A stretch of 64,000 nucleotides of DNA. Origin: SIG636 sp045592105 (GTDB taxonomy: Bacteria > Bacillota > Clostridia > Oscillospirales > CAG-382). The position numbers and the translations under genes are program-made. Every line of letters starts with the position of its first letter. Positions within the stretch are counted from its first letter, which is position 1. The stretch covers positions 5,062 to 69,061 of the forward strand of contig JAZNUB010000026.1 of NCBI GenBank assembly GCA_045592105.1. The letters run 5' to 3'. Of the stretch, positions 32,412-41,148 are shown one piece after another. The notes beneath the pieces were generated by a model, which was not told where the DNA came from, searched no databases, and worked only from the letters and a program-made list of their open reading frames with translations.

Positions 32412-33682
32412 GCTTCACCACACTCCTTACCTAAGAGCATATAAAACGTATCTGCCGTAAGTGTGCGTGCGGCGGCGGCTATGTCGTTTTCATTAACCAA
32501 TTCTATTTTTTTAGCCATTTCTTCGGGGGTTATGCTAAGCCCCAAGCCCTTGCGGGTAGAATACCAGCCAATCATAGCACCGGGGCTATCGTAAATCTCC
32601 TTGTAAGCAGTAAGCGCGGCTGCCTTTGCAGATGCTATCTCGCCCTCGCTTATCACGCCGTTTTTCAAATCGTCTATTTGCTGTAATATAGCATCTTCAG
32701 CCTTTTCGCGGTCACAAGCGTCTATCCCCGCCGATATCGTTAATATCCCCTTCACGCCATCAAGCATAGGGGTACAGTAATAGCAAAGCCCAAGCTTTTC
32801 CCTAACATTTGCAAAAAGCTTGCCGCTGGGCGAGCCTAATATATCACAAGCCATAAGCATTGCCGCATAGTTGCCCGCATCTATGGTTACGGGTGTGCGG
32901 AACGCCATACAAAGCTTGCTTTGAACGGCACTTGCCTGCTCCGTAACACGCCTTACCGTGCCGCACGCGGCTTTTACTTCGGTTTTGTAAAGCGCATTTT
33001 CTCGCGGTGCAAACGACAAATAACGCTTGCAATACTCCGCAACAGTTCCAGCATCGGTATTACCAACGAAATAAATACTAACGGGTGCGGTTTTCAAAAG
33101 CTCGTCATAGCACCCCTTCAAGGCTTTGCCGTTTATGCCTTCAAGCACCTCCGTTTCACCAACGGCGGAAACGGAATAAGCTTCTTTAGCGCACATAGCG
33201 CGAATGCACCTGTTAAGCGCGTAACGCGCCTTATCCTCTTTTAAGGACTCTATCTCTTCTCTAAGATTTTTCTTTTCTGATTCTACAACGTAATACGGAA
33301 AAACCCCATCCTCAAGCAAGGGCTTAAAAATCATACAGCCCAAAAGCCGCATAGCACCCGCAAGCACGTCGGCACCGTCATAGGTGTAGGCGTTTTCTAT
33401 ACACGAAAGCTTAAAGCAAACGTTCTGCACCTCGCCGGACTTTGCAACATAAGCATCCAAATCCGCCGCATAAAGCTCCTCAAGTGCGATATTAAAGCTT
33501 TTAAGCGTTGGAAACTCCTCACAGCAACGGCTAAGCACGTTGGTAAGCAAGGAATAATGCGTTGCCGTTTCTGCCTTTAGAGGAACGCTAAGCTTTACCA
33601 CCATTAAATTGGATTTAAATCTTTCCGTAGGCAGTACCGTAAGGCTAACGCCCTCACAGATACTGCGGTTTTCTATTACCAT
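32408..33682 (-). CDS. yfmF: M16-family protein, YfmF-like (lacks zinc motif)
   Basis: This 424-residue M16-fold protein lacks HxxEH. Where the motif should be it reads HYSLLTNVLSRCCEEFPTL, so it should be the non-catalytic half of a heterodimer with the downstream YfmH-like subunit, with which it overlaps by four bases. The C-terminal half retains the M16 LGSPSGKLFANVREKLGLCYY segment, which in the family binds substrate. AAAAGG lies eight bases before the ATG. It follows ispF by 18 bases. The exact substrate is unknown. Confidence 0.87.
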   Translation of the reverse strand: MVIENRSICEGVSLTVLPTERFKSNLMVVKLSVPLKAETATHYSLLTNVLSRCCEEFPTLKSFNIALEELYAADLDAYVAKSGEVQNVCFKLSCIENAYTYDGADVLAGAMRLLGCMIFKPLLEDGVFPYYVVESEKKNLREEIESLKEDKARYALNRCIRAMCAKEAYSVSAVGETEVLEGINGKALKGCYDELLKTAPVSIYFVGNTDAGTVAEYCKRYLSFAPRENALYKTEVKAACGTVRRVTEQASAVQSKLCMAFRTPVTIDAGNYAAMLMACDILGSPSGKLFANVREKLGLCYYCTPMLDGVKGILTISAGIDACDREKAEDAILQQIDDLKNGVISEGEIASAKAAALTAYKEIYDSPGAMIGWYSTRKGLGLSITPEEMAKKIELVNENDIAAAARTLTADTFYMLLGKECGEA

Positions 33683-33700
33683 TAATTAAACCTTTTGCCT

Positions 33701-34174
33701 TTACAGTTTTTCTATCAAACAAACGGCGTGCGCCGCTATACCAAGCTTTTGCCCCGTGAAGCCCAAATGCTCCTCCGTGGTGGCTTTAACGCTAACCGCG
33801 CCCAAATCCGCGCCCAATGCGGCGGCTATATTAGCGCGCATAGCTTCAATATGGGGTGCTAAACGCGGGCTTTGCGCTATAATCGTGCTGTCCACATTTT
33901 CAACACGCCAGCCGTTTTCTTTAAGCAACAACGCAACCTGCTCAAGCAACAGCAGGCTGGATATGCCCTTGTATCGCTCATCGCTATCAGGAAAGTGCTT
34001 GCCGATATCGCCAAGCGCCGCGGCGCCAAGCAAAGCATCACTTATTGCGTGCAGCAAAACGTCCGCATCGGAATGCCCTAAAAGCCCCTTTTCGTGCGGG
34101 ATATCCACGCCGCCTATTATAAGCCTTCTGTTTTCTGCAAGCGCGTGCACATCGTACCCGTGGCCTATCCTCAT
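33701..34174 (-). CDS. ispF: 2-C-methyl-D-erythritol 2,4-cyclodiphosphate synthase IspF
   Basis: IspF cyclises CDP-ME 2-phosphate to MEcPP with loss of CMP in the MEP isoprenoid pathway and works as a trimer. The 157 residues have the metal ligands Asp8, His10 and His42 (GYDVH and HSDADVLLHA), the HFPDSD loop and the C-terminal KATTEEHLGFTG. The ATG overlaps the ispD stop (ATGA), so the two are coupled. No frame fusion with IspD occurs, unlike in some proteobacteria. Confidence 0.97.
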   Translation of the reverse strand: MRIGHGYDVHALAENRRLIIGGVDIPHEKGLLGHSDADVLLHAISDALLGAAALGDIGKHFPDSDERYKGISSLLLLEQVALLLKENGWRVENVDSTIIAQSPRLAPHIEAMRANIAAALGADLGAVSVKATTEEHLGFTGQKLGIAAHAVCLIEKL

Positions 34175-34872
34175 TGCTGCTCCTTCCTACGCCTAAGCTC
34201 TATATACCGCGCGGTATACACATCCTCCACAGAGGTAAGCTTTAGGTTGCTTTTATCCGTTTCCACATACTGCACCTTAAAGCCCGCATGCTCTACGATA
34301 GCAGTATCATCGGTTGTATAAAACTCATCCTTCTTGGCAAGTGCCGCGCTTATGTTGTATAGCTTTGTCTCAAACACCTGCGGCGTTTGCACCGCAAACA
34401 GCTTTTTACGCTCCGGCGTGTAAACCGTGCCGTTTTCGCTGTTCACATATTTTATTGTATCCGTTACGGGTGTGCAAGCGGTTGCGGCACCCTTTTCAAC
34501 AGCGGCAGAAACCACCGCGCTTATAATTTCGGGCGTTACAAGCGGACGCGCACAATCGTGCATACAGTAGAACTTGCATTTTTTGCTTGTTGCCTTCACA
34601 CCGTTGCTTACAGATTCCGCACGCGTACTGCCGCCAAGCACAAACCTTATGGGCTTTGAATTAAAAAAGGCGCTTTCCGCCTCAAGCTCCTTAACGTCAC
34701 GGCAAACAACAACCACCTCGTCAATACAGTCCGCCGCGGCAAACGCCTCCAGCACCATACGATAAGCAGTTTTCTCGCCTATTTTTATAAGTGCTTTATT
34801 AACACCGCCCATGCGGGTGCCGTTACCGGCACCCACAATTATAGCGGAAACATACGGCCTATCAGCCTTCAT
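34171..34872 (-). CDS. ispD: 2-C-methyl-D-erythritol 4-phosphate cytidylyltransferase IspD
   Basis: IspD joins CTP and MEP to make CDP-ME, the third step of the MEP pathway. The ATG (MKADRPY) is preferred over a TTG two codons upstream because GAGATAGG sits nine bases before it. The 233 residues contain the nucleotide loop (GAGNGTRMGGVNKAL, about residues 14-28), CMHDCARPLVTPE, and VQTPQVFETKL. The start lies inside the end of the ferredoxin-oxidoreductase gamma gene, an 11-base overlap. Confidence 0.95.
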   Translation of the reverse strand: MKADRPYVSAIIVGAGNGTRMGGVNKALIKIGEKTAYRMVLEAFAAADCIDEVVVVCRDVKELEAESAFFNSKPIRFVLGGSTRAESVSNGVKATSKKCKFYCMHDCARPLVTPEIISAVVSAAVEKGAATACTPVTDTIKYVNSENGTVYTPERKKLFAVQTPQVFETKLYNISAALAKKDEFYTTDDTAIVEHAGFKVQYVETDKSNLKLTSVEDVYTARYIELRRRKEQQ

Positions 34873-35395
34873 AGCCAAAGCCTATCTCAAGCGCCTTGCG
34901 GTTTACCTCTGCAAGGTGCGCCTTGGAAGCGGGGATACCCGAGTTAAGAGATTCCTTAAAATACTCCTCGGTAAACAAGCCCGTTTTCTTAACGATATAG
35001 CCAAGCATAATAACGTTTGCCATACCCGTTAGGTCGTTTTCGTTGGCAAGCTCGGTTGCGGGGATATAAAAAGACTGTATATCCTCCCTCTCCGACTTTT
35101 TGCTTACCAAAGAGCTGTCCACAAACAGCATACCGCCCTTAACAACCTTGCTTTCAAACTTATCAAAGGAGGGGGTGTTAAACGCCAAAAGTATATCGGG
35201 CTTAGTAACAAGCGGGCTACCAATAGGCTCGTCCTCAACGATAACGCTGCAGTTACAAGTGCCGCCTCTCATTTCGGGGCCGTAGGACGGAAGCCAGCTA
35301 ACATATTTACCGCTTCTCATACCTGCAAGCACTATCTGCTTGCCTGCAAAAAGTATACCCTGACCGCCAAAGCCAGCAAGCAAAATATTACTCAT
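34862..35395 (-). CDS. 2-oxoacid:ferredoxin oxidoreductase, gamma subunit
   Basis: The gamma subunit helps assemble the thiamine-diphosphate enzymes that oxidatively decarboxylate 2-oxoacids to acyl-CoA and reduce ferredoxin. The 177 residues begin with the family's glycine loop (LLAGFGGQGILFAGKQIV) and contain SWLPSYGPEMRGGTCNCSV, diagnostic for the gamma domain. It overlaps the beta subunit by eight bases and ispD by 11. Together with the alpha, beta and ferredoxin-like genes it makes a complete four-subunit enzyme of the Kor/Vor type. Confidence 0.93.
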   Translation of the reverse strand: MSNILLAGFGGQGILFAGKQIVLAGMRSGKYVSWLPSYGPEMRGGTCNCSVIVEDEPIGSPLVTKPDILLAFNTPSFDKFESKVVKGGMLFVDSSLVSKKSEREDIQSFYIPATELANENDLTGMANVIMLGYIVKKTGLFTEEYFKESLNSGIPASKAHLAEVNRKALEIGFGYEG

Positions 35396-36143
35396 TACCT
35401 TCAGCCTCCTTCGTGATGTCCTTATAAACGCCTAAAGGATAATGCTCCATCATATTCTCGCGGAGCCAATCAATAGCCTTTTCGGGAGAAAGACCCCAGT
35501 TTGTGGGGCAGGTGGAAAGCACTTCAACAATGCTTAAGCCCTGCTTGTTCTTCTGTACCTCAAAGGCTTTTCTTATAGCCTTCTTTGCGTTGCGAACGTT
35601 CTTAACACAGTCCACAGCAACGCGTTCTGCATAAGCAGTACCGTCAAGAGTGGAAAGCATCTCTACAACGCGGATGGGGTTGCCCTGTATCTCCTTCTTT
35701 CTGCCGTAAGGAGAGGTGGTTGTTACCTGACCAAGCAAGGTGGTAGGTGCCATCTGGCCGCCTGTCATACCGTAGATTGCGTTGTTTATGAATATAATGG
35801 TTATATTCTCGCCTCTTGTGCCAACGTGAACGGTTTCAGCCGTACCGATAGCGGCAAGGTCACCGTCCCCCTGATAGGTGAACACAAAATGATCGGGATG
35901 GCTACGCTTAACGCCCGTTGCAACAGCGGGTGCGCGCCCGTGGGGGGACTGTATCATATCACAGCCAAAATAATCGTAGGAGAAAACGGAGCATCCTACG
36001 GAAGCGATACCAACCGTTTCACCCTCTATACCCATTTCGTCTATAACCTCTGCCACAAGCCTGTGTACTATACCGTGAGTACAGCCGGGGCAATAATGGA
36101 AAGGTGCGTTTGTTAGTGCCTTAGGCTTTTCAAATACTACCAT
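35388..36143 (-). CDS. 2-oxoacid:ferredoxin oxidoreductase, beta (thiamine-diphosphate) subunit
   Basis: The beta subunit binds thiamine diphosphate and magnesium. The 251 residues show the N-terminal HYCPGCTHGIVHRLVAE, the cofactor motif GDGDLAAIGTAET followed by INNAIYGMTGGQMAPTT, and the catalytic-core region GCSVFSYDYFGCDMIQSPHG (about residues 50-69). It is the short beta form of Kor/Vor enzymes, not the pyruvate form fused into one chain. It overlaps alpha by one base and gamma by eight. Candidate substrates are 2-oxoglutarate and branched-chain 2-oxoacids; sequence alone does not decide. Confidence 0.94.
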   Translation of the reverse strand: MVVFEKPKALTNAPFHYCPGCTHGIVHRLVAEVIDEMGIEGETVGIASVGCSVFSYDYFGCDMIQSPHGRAPAVATGVKRSHPDHFVFTYQGDGDLAAIGTAETVHVGTRGENITIIFINNAIYGMTGGQMAPTTLLGQVTTTSPYGRKKEIQGNPIRVVEMLSTLDGTAYAERVAVDCVKNVRNAKKAIRKAFEVQKNKQGLSIVEVLSTCPTNWGLSPEKAIDWLRENMMEHYPLGVYKDITKEAEGNE

Positions 36144-37207
36144 TAGTTAGCACCTCCGTTCATCTCTTCAATCTTTGCAAGTATTTCATCGGGCGTGGGG
36201 ATAACGCCGCCGGTTCTGCCGAAGAACTCCACAGGCTTCTTACAGCTTGTTGCCACCTTAACATCGTCCACCATCTGGCCCATATTCATTTCTACAACCA
36301 AGAACTTGCTAACCTTGTCAGCCAAAGCTGCAAGCTGCTTCTTGGGGTACGGCCAAAGGGTTATGGGGCGGAAAAGACCTGCCTTTATGCCCTTTTCCCT
36401 TGCGGCTTTAACTGCGGTTTTAGCTATTCTTGCGGTGATACCGTAAGCTACGATACAAATCTCTGCATCCTCGGTCATATACTCGTCAAACATAACCTCG
36501 TTTTCTTCTATTGCCTTGTATCTTTCATAACGGTCAAGCACGGTTTTCTCCAAAACCTCGGGGCTGATATAAAGGGAATTTACAACGTTGTGTGTGCGCT
36601 TGTTGCCGTGGCCGCAAGCAGCCCACGTTTTTTCGGGAAGAACGCGTTCCTTCTTCGCTTCGAAATCAACAGGCTCCATCATCTGGCCCAAAGCACCGTC
36701 TGCAAGAAGCATAACGGGGCTACGGTAGATATCTGCAAGGTCAAACGCCTCACCCATAAGGGTTGCTATCTCCTGAACGTAGGCAGGTGCAAGCACGATA
36801 AAGTGCTGGTCACCGTGGCCTAACGCCTTGGTTGCCTGCAAATAGTCGGACTGTGCGGGCTGTATACCGCCAAGACCGGGACCGCCACGCTGAACGTTTA
36901 CGATAACGCAGGGCAGGTCAGAGCCGATTATGTAGGAAATACCTTCGCTTTTAAGGCTTACCCCCGGGGAAGAAGAAGAGGTGAACGCACGCTCTCCGGA
37001 TGCGGTGCAGCCGAGAACCATATTTATAGCGGAAACCTCGCTTTCAGCCTGCAAGCAAAGACCGCCAACCTTGGGCATTTTCTTTGCAAGGTATTCGGAA
37101 AGCTCCGTTTGGGGAGTTATGGGATAACCGAAGAAATAACGGCAGCCTGCGCGTATAGCGGCTTCACCGATAACCTCGTTGCCCTTCATAAGCATTTTTT
37201 CAGCCAT
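36143..37207 (-). CDS. vorB: 2-oxoacid:ferredoxin oxidoreductase, alpha subunit (VorB-like)
   Basis: The alpha subunit carries the pyrimidine-binding part of the thiamine-diphosphate enzyme and a C-terminal transketolase-like domain. The 354 residues begin MAEKMLMKGNEVIGEAAIRA and have FGYPITPQTELSEY, SSSPGVSLKSEGISY, VNVQRGGPGLGG (about residues 102-113) and a C-terminal LFRPITLWPYP. This is the pattern databases name VorB, though 2-oxoglutarate enzymes are close relatives. Its start overlaps the ferredoxin-subunit stop by one base (TAATG). Confidence 0.93.
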   Translation of the reverse strand: MAEKMLMKGNEVIGEAAIRAGCRYFFGYPITPQTELSEYLAKKMPKVGGLCLQAESEVSAINMVLGCTASGERAFTSSSSPGVSLKSEGISYIIGSDLPCVIVNVQRGGPGLGGIQPAQSDYLQATKALGHGDQHFIVLAPAYVQEIATLMGEAFDLADIYRSPVMLLADGALGQMMEPVDFEAKKERVLPEKTWAACGHGNKRTHNVVNSLYISPEVLEKTVLDRYERYKAIEENEVMFDEYMTEDAEICIVAYGITARIAKTAVKAAREKGIKAGLFRPITLWPYPKKQLAALADKVSKFLVVEMNMGQMVDDVKVATSCKKPVEFFGRTGGVIPTPDEILAKIEEMNGGAN

Positions 37208-37425
37208 TATTCTTCACATCCTTTCTCTACGGTGATAACAACGTCGGGACACATGGTAGCACACATAGCACAAGCAATGCACTGTGCCGCGTCCGTTACG
37301 TGTGCGGGGTGGTAGCCCTTTGCATTAAGCACAGCCACGTTTAGCGCAACTATGTGCTTGGGGCAGGCGCTTACGCAAAGCCCACAGCCCTTACAAAGGT
37401 CAGTTTTAAAGCTTACCCTATTCAT
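37207..37425 (-). CDS. 2-oxoacid:ferredoxin oxidoreductase, 4Fe-4S (delta) subunit
   Basis: This 72-residue protein holds two 4Fe-4S binding sets: CKGCGLCVSACP (residues 11-22) and CIACAMCATMCP (49-60). Each has the CxxCxxCxxxCP pattern. It transfers electrons from the thiamine enzyme to soluble ferredoxin. It is the first of the four oxidoreductase genes (order delta-alpha-beta-gamma), 40 bases after the ATPase gene. No convincing promoter is visible in that gap, so it is likely read from upstream. Confidence 0.95.
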   Translation of the reverse strand: MNRVSFKTDLCKGCGLCVSACPKHIVALNVAVLNAKGYHPAHVTDAAQCIACAMCATMCPDVVITVEKGCEE

Positions 37426-37465
37426 TCTAAGCTTCCTTTCTTTATAAGAAAATTTTTATATTCTT

Positions 37466-38125
37466 TTAAAACAACTGTTTTGTAGCGTTGTCCATAAGAA
37501 ACAAATCGTTAATTGCAAGGTTCCCAACGCTTCTGAAAACGGTGTTGGCAATAACGGGTATTCCCGTTCTTTCGCCTAACTGAAGGCACTTTTCATAGCC
37601 CTTCTCTACCGTTTGCGCGGTGGTTTCCTCTCCTAAATTGCTGTTGTTTACGATGCCGCTTATTTTAAGGCCGGACATCGCCTCTATATACTCAACCGAC
37701 TGCACCGCTTCCTCTATCTCCGAAATAAGCGGGCGGCAAGCGTTGTATACGTAAATCATATCGTAGCCGTTTTCGATAAACCTATCCCTATATACCGAGA
37801 GGGCGATAGCGCCATCGTCGCCGCCAACGTCTATAATACAAAGCTCGTCGCTTACGAAAACAGACTGAAACTCCGCCGGAATAGACGGTATATCAACGTT
37901 GGTGTTGGCAAACTGCGGTATTATACAGCGCACACCCAAAGCGTTAAGCTCCTCCTTATTATCCGCAGATCGGAAATAGGGGTTTACCACGTCAAAATCA
38001 GCAATGCAAACGCGCTTACCCGCCTTTGCCGCCGCTGCCGCAAGGTTTACCGCCACGTTGGTTTTGCCTGCGCCGTAGTGGCCGCATATTATTACCAATC
38101 GTTTATTAATTTTTTCTAAAAGCAT
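37466..38125 (-). CDS. P-loop NTPase of the ParA/CobQ-like group
   Basis: The 219-residue protein has a Walker A motif at GHYGAGKTN (residues 15-23), an aspartate-bearing ADFDVVNPYFR segment near 42 like the MinD/ParA switch, and a Walker B-like CIIDVGGDDGA near 95. The signature lysine of true deviant Walker A boxes (KGG) is replaced by H-Y-G, so it is not a standard MinD. No CxxC pair that would carry an iron-sulfur cluster is present. It lies four bases after the U32 gene and just before the ferredoxin oxidoreductase. Whether it helps mature that enzyme is unknown. Confidence 0.8.
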   Translation of the reverse strand: MLLEKINKRLVIICGHYGAGKTNVAVNLAAAAAKAGKRVCIADFDVVNPYFRSADNKEELNALGVRCIIPQFANTNVDIPSIPAEFQSVFVSDELCIIDVGGDDGAIALSVYRDRFIENGYDMIYVYNACRPLISEIEEAVQSVEYIEAMSGLKISGIVNNSNLGEETTAQTVEKGYEKCLQLGERTGIPVIANTVFRSVGNLAINDLFLMDNATKQLF

Positions 38126-38128
38126 AGC

Positions 38129-39349
38129 TTACACACACCTTATAATGTCCCATTTTTTTGCGCCCTTAAGCGGTATGTAAAACACCTGCTTGGCGTGGGG
38201 ACAGCTTTCTATCTCGTTCATCTGCTCGTCAAACATCTTTTCAATTTTAACGCTTTCACCACAGCCGCCGGGGCTTAAAAGCTGCACCGTGTCACCCGCG
38301 CAAAACTTGTTGCGCTGTATACAACGCGCAAGCCCCGTTTCGCTATCGTATTCGCTTACGGTTGCCAGATACGCCCTATCGTTTATATAAACGTTCTCCT
38401 TGCACACCTGTGCTTTAAGATGTGGCGGTGTGAAGAAAAAGCCCGTATCGTATTCCCTGTGGCTAACGTTTTCAACCTCCGCTTTCCACGCGGGGTTAAA
38501 CGTATAACCCGCAGGGCTTTTAACGTAGCTGTCATACGCCATTCTGTATGCGTTGGTTACGGCGGCGGTATAGTAGGCACTTTTCATTCTGCCCTCTATC
38601 TTAAAGCTTTCTATCCCCGCTTCCACAAGGCTTGGTATATGCTCCACCATACACAAATCCTTAGAAGAGAAGGCATAGGTACCGTCCTCCCACTGTTCTG
38701 CGGAATAAAGCGGCAAGCTATCCCTAACGTCAGACATATTGTATTGCCAACGGCAGGGCTGGGCGCACATACCGCGATTAGCGTCCCTACCCGTGGCGTA
38801 GTTGGAAAGCAAACATCTGCCTGAATATGAAACGCACATTGCACCGTGAACAAAGCACTCTATCTCCATATCCTTGGGGATATTGCTTCTTATTTCCTTT
38901 ATCTCTTCAAGGCTAAGCTCCCTTGCAAGAACTATGCGCTTTATGCCGAAATTATCGTACCAAAAGCGGCAAGCACGGCTGTTTACCGTGGAGCATTGGG
39001 TGGAAAGATGTATCTCCGCCATAGGAAGCTTCTTTTTCAAAGTGGCAATAACGCCGGGGTCGCTAACTATAAAAGCATCGGGGCAAACAGCACCAAAGCC
39101 ATCAAGCGTTTCGTCCAAAGCGGCAAGCTCGTTATCCCTTGGCATGGTGTTAAGCGTGCAGTATACCCTTGCACCGTGCGAATGGGCAAAATCCAAGCCC
39201 ATCTCCAGCTCTGCCATATCAAAGTTCCCCGCAGAAGCGCGCATACCAAAGCGACGCATCGCAAGATAAACTGCATCCGCACCGTATGCAACGGCAAATT
39301 GCAGCTTTTCAAGGTCCCCCGCAGGGGAAAGGATTTCTACCTTTTTCAT
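38129..39349 (-). CDS. U32-family protein (TrhP/YrrO-like tRNA hydroxylation factor)
   Basis: The family, once called collagenase-like peptidases, is now tied to RNA hydroxylation. TrhP makes 5-hydroxyuridine at the tRNA wobble position using prephenate, and RlhA acts on 23S rRNA. The 406 residues contain MKKVEILSPAGDLEKLQFAV, the DAVYLA strand and the U32 signature ECFVHGAMCVSYSGRC (about residues 168-183), then GMCAQPCRWQYN with further cysteines and SFKIEGRMKSAYY. The length and the C-terminal domain fit TrhP/YrrO. The start is six bases after the mltG stop with its AGGAG inside mltG. Confidence 0.88.
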   Translation of the reverse strand: MKKVEILSPAGDLEKLQFAVAYGADAVYLAMRRFGMRASAGNFDMAELEMGLDFAHSHGARVYCTLNTMPRDNELAALDETLDGFGAVCPDAFIVSDPGVIATLKKKLPMAEIHLSTQCSTVNSRACRFWYDNFGIKRIVLARELSLEEIKEIRSNIPKDMEIECFVHGAMCVSYSGRCLLSNYATGRDANRGMCAQPCRWQYNMSDVRDSLPLYSAEQWEDGTYAFSSKDLCMVEHIPSLVEAGIESFKIEGRMKSAYYTAAVTNAYRMAYDSYVKSPAGYTFNPAWKAEVENVSHREYDTGFFFTPPHLKAQVCKENVYINDRAYLATVSEYDSETGLARCIQRNKFCAGDTVQLLSPGGCGESVKIEKMFDEQMNEIESCPHAKQVFYIPLKGAKKWDIIRCV

Positions 39350-39355
39350 ATTCTC

Positions 39356-41122
39356 CTACCCCGTATAGGTACCGTTTTGTATTTGCTGATTAACAGCAGC
39401 CGCTTTTTGTTTATTAACGCTGTGCTGGTAAGGGGTTTGTGCATAGTAGATATTACCCGCTATATCAGAGTTAAAATAGTACGCTGTTGATATATTAAAT
39501 TCTTTCTTTATCTCTTCCGACATATCGGGATACAACGCCGCCTCTATAGCATCAAGACCGGGGTTACATATAGCCCCAGGGGGCAAGCCTTCGTACTTAT
39601 AGGTGTTATAAGGCGTTTCATACAACAAATCGTTTTCGTTAAGCACGGGTTTTCTAACCGCGTCTATGCCGTTTTTCGCGTTGTCGTAATCCATTGCGTA
39701 CTGTATGGTAGCACAGGACTCCATCTTCCTGAAATCCGCGGTTTTAGAGTTCCTTCTGTTGTGGAACACCTGCGAAATGTTTTCAAAATCCGAAAAGTTT
39801 TTGCCCTCTGCCTGAACTATCGAAGCAAACACTATCATCTCATCAAAGGTAAAGCCAAGCTCGTCACACGCGCTCTTGTAGGTGCTGTAATACTCCATCC
39901 ACACCCTGTTGGAAAAGCTGTTTAAAAGCTTATTGATAACCTCAACCTCGCTTGCATCCTTATAGAAAATATAAGTGTCGGGGTACAGATAACCCTCCAA
40001 ACGGTAGGTGCGCCCCTCAGCCCAAGAGGTTTCGTTAAGAAGCTGCACAAACTCGTGCTTATAGGGGTATTCGTTTATAGCATACTCATAGCCCTCACGC
40101 GTGCCGATACCGTTTTTCACCAGCAAAGCAATAATCTGCTCCGTAGTGTAGCCCTCAGGCACGGTAACGGTTACTTCCTCCCTTATATACGCCTCCGTTG
40201 TAAGCGCATACAAAAGCTGGTCATAGTTCATTTTTGTGCTTAGCTTATGCTCCCCTGCAAGGTATTCCCTTTCGTATTCGGGCGATATATCGCCGCCGAA
40301 GAACATAGATTTGCAAAATTCACTTCCCAAATGGAAGGTAGAGCCAACAAGATTTTCCTTATCAAGCCCAACGCTTTCGTCATACTTGTATTTAACGTAG
40401 AATTTAAATACCTTTGCTTCCTCAATAACGCCCTTTTCAACCAAAAGGTCTGCAACCTGCTCGGTAGTCATCCCCTCGTATAGATTTACGGATATTTCCC
40501 TATCCCCCTTGCTGAACGCAAAAACATCGTTGGCAATAGGTATAAGACCAGGCCAAAATTCAAAGAAGCCAAACACCGTAAAAAACGACAGGCAGCATAC
40601 TATAAGCGTATACGCAATAGCTTTAATAATGCTTACGGTAACGCTTCCCCTGCTTTTTTTAGGCGCGTTGCGGCGTTTTGCGCGCTTGTACGCCTTGCGT
40701 GCGGCGGCTTTTGCCTCCTCGTTGCCTGTAAAATGCTGTTCGGAAAAAGCTTCTTCCCCTTCTTTGGATATGGCATCCACGCTGTTGCCCTCATCATCGG
40801 TAAGATGGCCGCCTTCGGGCACGGGGCGCACAACACCGCTTAGCTCAACCTCGTCACTATAATGAGAGGAGGTGTCCACCACAGGCGCGGCTTTCTTATT
40901 ATTCAAGTCCTCGCTATCAGTTGCGGGCGCGGATTTTTTCGGAGGGGCGTTATATATAATAATATCGTCCTCTTCATCAGGTACGCTTACTTTGGCATCG
41001 GCCTGCTTTGCAACCGCGTGCTTTTGCACCTCTGCCGCAACAGTACGGTTTTCTGCACTGTATTTTGTAAGCAAATCCAAAAGCTCGTCCGAGCTTTCTT
41101 TTACGTTTTTGTTTTCGTCCAC
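39356..41122 (-). CDS. mltG: Endolytic transglycosylase MltG (YceG-like)
   Basis: MltG cuts nascent peptidoglycan strands in the membrane and so sets glycan length. The 588 residues open with an unusually long acidic cytoplasmic part (about 1-160, about twice the core family's). One membrane helix lies near 165-187. An YceG domain follows, with the LysM-like PEGYTTEQIIALL, the catalytic glutamate in ASIVQAEGKN (about residue 437) and the conserved YNTYKYEGLPPGAICNPG (about 523-540). MreCD or PBP partners are not in this run. It lies 26 bases below the CPBP protease gene. Confidence 0.95.
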   Translation of the reverse strand: MDENKNVKESSDELLDLLTKYSAENRTVAAEVQKHAVAKQADAKVSVPDEEDDIIIYNAPPKKSAPATDSEDLNNKKAAPVVDTSSHYSDEVELSGVVRPVPEGGHLTDDEGNSVDAISKEGEEAFSEQHFTGNEEAKAAARKAYKRAKRRNAPKKSRGSVTVSIIKAIAYTLIVCCLSFFTVFGFFEFWPGLIPIANDVFAFSKGDREISVNLYEGMTTEQVADLLVEKGVIEEAKVFKFYVKYKYDESVGLDKENLVGSTFHLGSEFCKSMFFGGDISPEYEREYLAGEHKLSTKMNYDQLLYALTTEAYIREEVTVTVPEGYTTEQIIALLVKNGIGTREGYEYAINEYPYKHEFVQLLNETSWAEGRTYRLEGYLYPDTYIFYKDASEVEVINKLLNSFSNRVWMEYYSTYKSACDELGFTFDEMIVFASIVQAEGKNFSDFENISQVFHNRRNSKTADFRKMESCATIQYAMDYDNAKNGIDAVRKPVLNENDLLYETPYNTYKYEGLPPGAICNPGLDAIEAALYPDMSEEIKKEFNISTAYYFNSDIAGNIYYAQTPYQHSVNKQKAAAVNQQIQNGTYTG

Positions 41123-41148
41123 TGAAAAAAACCTCCGTTTTTGCCGTT

